Part shown: positions 59,560 through 64,000 of the stretch, one piece after another | How positions within the stretch are numbered: the stretch's first letter is position 1 | How the letters are laid out: each line of letters opens with the position of its first letter | NCBI GenBank assembly: GCA_029641185.1 | Contig: JAPWGK010000001.1 | Coordinates: 1,128,501-1,192,500 of the forward strand | Reading direction: 5' to 3' | Length of the DNA: 64,000 nucleotides | From: Pseudofabraea citricarpa | Lineage: Eukaryota; Ascomycota; Leotiomycetes; Helotiales; Dermateaceae | Translations under genes and position numbers: made by a program | Notes under the pieces: generated by a model | Told to the model about the DNA's origin: nothing | Seen by the model: the letters and a program-made list of their open reading frames with translations, nothing else | Database searches by the model: none

Positions 59560-59912
59560 GATTGCCAGTGGTGATTGGTAACCGCAAGAAAAAAAATGTA
59601 CAAATGCCTAATGGATATGCGCCACAAGTGTTGCACAGCGTCTTGCAATGTATTGTGAGTTCTCTTTGTGAATGATTTGGCGGTTTGCGAAAGTACAGTC
59701 CAAGGTTCTTATGAAAAAGAAAAGGACTAGAAGGGGACTTGATTCCTTTAGTGTACTCAATTGCTAATGATACCATTCAATCCAGAATTCTGCCCCTCAT
59801 AGCGCCCTATCGAGAAACCAAATCCCACGCCAAGCCCGAGCGGAACAACCCTGTTGGTAACAACTCCAACCTTCCACACAAAGCTTCCGAGAGCTTGCGC
59901 TGAACAACAACC
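59560..59912. promoter_or_regulatory. Divergent promoter region, GCLM-like / AP-1 sigma
   Basis: 353 bases between the two head-to-head starts. No specific site is assigned. Confidence 0.5.
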
Positions 59913-60672
59913 ATGGCGATCAGGTAAGTTGGCATCCCATCTGAAGAATGCCATGTTGTCAATCTCATACTGCGCAGTTACTTGATTCTGCTTTCGCGGC
60001 AGGGCAAAGTCGTATGTATCTGAGCTCTCGGGAGGACTGCATCTAGGGGCTAACCCGTCAACCAGCGTCTTGCCAAATGGTTTACTACTCTGTCTCCTAA
60101 AGAGAAGGCAAAGATCATCAAGGATGTCTCTCAACTTGTGCTGGCACGGAGAACGAGGATGTGCAACTTCTTAGAGTACAAAGGTGAGTCCCGCTTACCC
60201 TGATACTGGACTTGATATTGACAGATTGTACTAGATTCGAAGATCGTTTATCGCCGTTATGCCTCTTTATTCTTCATCGCTGGATGCGCTTCTACCGACA
60301 ATGAACTTATCACGCTCGAGATTGTCCACCGATACGTAGAGCAGATGGACAAATACTACGGCAACGTGTGTGAACTAGATATCATCGTACGCGCGCCCCG
60401 TACCTCTTAGTGTGACAACACTAAATGTTCTACAGTTCAACTTCCAAAAGGCATATTTCATTTTGGATGAGCTACTTCTGGCTGGGGAGATGCAAGAGAG
60501 TAGTAAGAAGAATGTGCTTAGGGTCATATCGGCACAAGACTCGATAGAGGATACTGAGGTAAGTGAAACAAGTGTCTCTTGATTCAGATATATGAGGTGG
60601 ATATTTTTCTTCCTCCTACTGACACCTGTGTTCTTTCACCAGGTCGACGAAGAAGTAACGAAGATCATGTGA
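59913..60672 (+). CDS. APS1: AP-1 clathrin adaptor sigma subunit
   Basis: Exons 59913-59923, 59978-60011, 60066-60183, 60235-60386, 60436-60558 and 60643-60672 encode 155 aa. The protein is the small sigma chain of the AP-1 complex (trans-Golgi and endosome clathrin coats). It reads [46 protein letters not shown], then [40 protein letters not shown] and [16 protein letters not shown]. The 11-nt first exon encodes M-A-I and part of Ser. The last exon used here gives [10 protein letters not shown] second possible terminal exon at 60806-60853 (AG at 60804-60805) would instead give EDEALVSGLKDVGFL; both are in phase. The gene is head-to-head with the GCLM-like gene. Confidence 0.94.
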
Positions 60673-60853
60673 AATATGGAAATCTACATGTACTCAGTGA
60701 TGAAAGCAGACGGTGTTTGGCGTATAAATTAATGACATTAACTCGATGCTTCAAATTATATCGTATCTCTGTTCTTGGCTAACTTGATGATGATCTGTTT
60801 TGCAGGAAGATGAAGCTCTCGTGAGCGGTCTAAAGGATGTTGGTTTTCTATGA

Positions 60854-61908
60854 TTGCTGTTTACAATGGGTGCCATCGGGTCGTGGCGTATTTTTCGTTA
60901 CTTTATGACCACAACACTCTATATTTGGGATGGCTCGACTTCTGGCAGGTGGGATGGAATATGGTGGGATGCGGCGTTTGGGAAGACGATGATAAGTAAC
61001 TCCTGCTGAGCCAGGGTGCTTGAGGCATCTACATGAATCAATAACGAAGGTAAACCCGTTATTCTAGCTTGTAACAAAGCATAAGGTAGAAATATGACTT
61101 GATGTATACGTAGTAGCACCACATGCTATACTACTCGATATCCTCTTTCGGCTCTTTCTAGACTTGTGACAATAGCAAGGAATTGTAATACCTCCTTTCG
61201 TCTTCAAGCGCAAATAAATCATCCCCCCACATGGGGTCACTTTTTCTCTGCTCTAGCTATCGGTGTTTGCTACCAGTCTCTTAGGTTTTCTTTCGACAAT
61301 CATGCGGACAGAGGAGAGTGGTTGATCCAAACCATTTATCACTAAATCTAGGAAATGCCGATTTAGAATAACACGTAGTTAAAGACCAGCGATAGAACCC
61401 AGAATTGCGAGTATATCATAGAACGTATTTGATAGCTACATCAGGTTGAAATTAGACCTTGGGTGTGATATTGATGAGTTGCGAGGTAGATAGGTAGAGC
61501 TGCTGAGACACTCTTGCAAACAATGATCATAACTCAACTGTGAAATAAAAACTTGTATGTCGTGTCAACACCCTTGCTCGACTCCTATTCTTGACTTGGC
61601 GGTATATTATAGAAGTCATTTAGCATGCTTCCTGAGGGAAATATATGTCGAAGCTGGGCATTACGATAAGGTGTGTGTTGAAAAGGCTAGTCCCGGACTA
61701 CTGCATAGTGGGGTCCAAGGACCCGCCGATCTTAGGCGACCCAGAGCTACATGATCAATTTTCTGCTGTCTCCTTTCGTCTTTCCTTTTTTCTCTTCTCC
61801 TTCCTCAAGTGCCTCGTTGAGGACAACCCTGCTGCGTTGGTAATTCATCTAGCCTCGGGACATCTCATCAAAGCTGGTAGCACGCGCCTCCATTGCAACT
61901 CAGTCAAG
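60854..61908. other. Intergenic, AP-1 sigma to Dal5-type permease
   Basis: About 1.05 kb, AT-rich in its first half. The last 150 bases before the permease start are C/T-rich. No gene is seen. Confidence 0.5.
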
Positions 61909-63752
61909 ATGGCAGATGTTCGAGCAGATAAGGATGTAATACGAGAGCTCCCCGCTGCTGAAAGCTCCAGCGCGCTCCACCACCAGCAGCAGGACTTTGC
62001 TGAGGATGATGTCGAAATTGAACGAGTTGAACGGGTTTACCGGTATGAACCATATCAAAAATCCAACATCTATCTATCACTAATCATGTATTCTTGACAG
62101 CAAAATCGACCGTCGTATTATTCCAGGTAAATACAAGTTTTTGAATCTTTCCGTACCATTTCACTTCTGACCATATTAATGCAGCTTTTTGGATGCTTTA
62201 CTTCCTTTGCGGTGCAATTCGCTCCAACCTTGGTCTTGCTCAGACAATGAACACAGCATCCGGCCATAATCTAATGCAGGTCTTGAATTTAACGGCGAAG
62301 CAAACCTCTACTGCTTTAGCTTTATTCTACGTCGCTTATGTCCTTTTTGATCTGCCCTCCAACTTGGTCATGGCAAAACTTAGCCCGAGGTTGTGGATGT
62401 CTAGAATTGTATTTGCCGTTGGAATTATTGGCGCGTGTTTTGCAGCTGTGGAGGCAGCTTGGAGTTTACTGTGAGCATCTTGTACAAATGGCTAAAATTT
62501 TAACCCTAACATTGTTGTAGACTTCTTCGTTTCCTCCTCGGTGTTGTAATAGCCGGTATGTGGCCCGGAATGGCTTACTACTTGACATTATTTTATCCTC
62601 CCTCGAGAACCGGAAAGCGAATTGGATACTACTTCACCGCGGGTCAGGTTTCTGCCGCTGTGGTAGGTCTTGTTTCTGCTGGATTCCAGAAGATGGATGG
62701 TGTTGGGGGATTAGTGGGCTTTCGATGGATGTTCTTGTTATATGGACTTTGTGCCATTGTACTCGGAGTCATTTTGCTTTGGTGGTTGCCAGACCGGCCT
62801 CTACCTCCAGGACAAGAAGTAGTTCAGACTGGCTTTTTCAAATTCCTGCCAGCAACTCCACCAATACTCAAAGGCGAAGATGCTGAGATACACTACCGGG
62901 ACCTTACCAGAGTTTACCATGCGAGGCCGTGGACTATGAAAGATCTTGGAAGGGTATTAATCGATTGGCGCTTCTGGCCTTTGGTGTTTATGTATTTCGG
63001 TGTTGTTGGAGTCGGCATTGGAACCCAGCTCTACGGAACTGTGATCATCTCAGGCATCAACCCAGACTTTTCTGGTATTACACTTAGTCTGCTATTTGCG
63101 CCTATCTGGATTGTGAGTTCATGACTTCCTTACACCAGCACTTTACTAACCACCGAGGTAGATGGACTTGATCGCTATCCTTATTGTCACTCCCATTTCT
63201 GATCGCTTCCACCACCACCGCGCATTTTTCTTTTCGGCGGCTGTCTGTATCCAGATTGCAGGATTGCTCACAACTACATTTGCACCTCGCTCTTTGCCAT
63301 GGGCTCGCTACGGTGGACTTTTGATGGTTGGCTTCGGGCTTGGACCTACAGTTCCTATCTGTATGACTTGGACAAACGAGATCTTCCAACGCCGTCATGG
63401 AGAGGTTGGAGTAGCAGCAGCCGCCGCTCTAGTTTCGGGGTTAGGAAATCTAGGCAGCGTTACCACTACTTATGCACTCTATACCGGCTGGCCTGAAGAC
63501 GCTAAGAAAGGACCACACCAGTATCGCAAGAGCAACCTAACCATGATTGGCATACTCTGTTTGAGCATCTTGAGCAGCTTCGTCTTAATGGTGCTTCTCA
63601 GAATATTTGGCAACAAGCCAAGCAGCAAATTGCTCTCTTCTGGCAGTTCGGCAAGCGAAGGGGCTGCGGAATATCAAGATGGTGCTGCTAGAAGGGAGCG
63701 AGCGCAAAGAGGATTTGGGAATATGTGGTGGAACAAGAAACCTTCCCACTAG
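61909..63752 (+). CDS. MFS permease, allantoate/Dal5 (anion:cation symporter) family
   Basis: Exons 61909-62042, 62101-62126, 62185-62470, 62521-63112 and 63162-63752 encode 542 aa. After a charged N-terminus there are 12 predicted membrane segments. Family features are KIDRRIIPAFWMLYFLCGAI with the N-terminal R-R, SNLGLAQTMNTASG, ALALFYVAYVLFDLPSNLVM, then GVVIAGMWPGMAYYLTLFYP and SRTGKRIGYYFTAGQVSA. In the second half, PWTMKDLGRVLIDWRFWPLV and VPICMTWTNEIFQRRHGEVG occur. These match the Dal5/Tna1/vitamin-acid transporter group. The substrate could be allantoate, nicotinate, pantothenate or another carboxylate and cannot be read from the sequence. A 26-nt second exon is easily missed. The C-terminus is charged and ends FGNMWWNKKPSH. 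It ends close to the window edge. Confidence 0.93.
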
Positions 63753-64000
63753 TCCCTCGACGAAAGATATTGCATTTGGGTCAGGATCGATCATTCAACT
63801 GGTCAAGCATGACCATCTAGCCGGTGTATGTTTGGCCTGGACTCAGAAGGACAAGACAGGAAGCTCAACCTTCATGTTTGATTGTTTTGGACATTTTTTT
63901 CGTTTTGATTTTTGATGTTTTTAGCGAAGATACCCCATAAAGCGTTTGTATATGCTATCATTCGAGCAGCTTGCTTCATATTTTGAGCACTCTCGACAGG

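Overview
The window reads as a chromosomal segment of a filamentous ascomycete (Pezizomycotina), most likely a leotiomycete. Nearly all genes carry short introns, mostly 45-70 bases, with GTAAGT-type donors, CTAAC/CTGAC-type branch sites and YAG acceptors. The gene set includes a FacB/Cat8-type Zn2Cys6 regulator, an EsdC-like protein, a small AP-1-like bZIP, a cytochrome b5-acyl-CoA dehydrogenase fusion and a Dal5-type permease. The taxonomic placement is inference from protein resemblance only. No tRNA, intact rRNA, CRISPR array or intact mobile element was found.

Layout: (1) 0-4 kb: an unrecognised three-exon gene, SNU13 (minus) and, divergent from it, the V-ATPase proteolipid c gene. (2) 4-10 kb: a long gene-poor tract upstream of a small bZIP gene. 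(3) 10-18 kb: transketolase, an SQ-repeat protein, a coiled-coil protein and an EsdC-like glycogen-binding-domain protein. (4) 18-22.6 kb: gene-poor, with a cluster of TACAGTAC octamers. (5) 22.6-24.1 kb: HAD-IIA phosphatase. (6) 24-29.5 kb: repeat-rich and gene-poor, with a minisatellite, a decayed 18S rRNA 3' end and AT-rich degenerate DNA. (7) 29.5-50 kb: ubiquitin-like/AN1 protein, glutathione-dependent formaldehyde dehydrogenase, MFS monocarboxylate-type transporter, cytochrome b5-acyl-CoA dehydrogenase, FacB, SET-domain methyltransferase, SAC phosphoinositide phosphatase. (8) 50-57 kb: a C2H2 protein, a perfect 104-bp inverted repeat and a membrane-anchored unknown. (9) 57-64 kb: BUD32 kinase, glutamate-cysteine ligase regulatory subunit, AP-1 sigma and a Dal5-family permease.

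Most of the genes are housekeeping functions with no shared pathway: splicing, vacuolar acidification, pentose phosphate flux, glutathione synthesis and glutathione-dependent formaldehyde removal, KEOPS and clathrin adaptor. The one suggestive pair is FacB (acetate/C2 carbon regulator) directly upstream, on the same strand, of an acyl-CoA dehydrogenase. I found no evidence of a biosynthetic cluster, defence island or other novel multigene system. The most unusual structures are the perfect 104-bp foldback repeat at 54721-55021, the rDNA relic near 26.45 kb, a GC-AG intron needed to rebuild a cytochrome b5 haem site, and two competing terminal exons in AP-1 sigma. All intron boundaries were deduced by eye from reading frame, splice signals and family resemblance.
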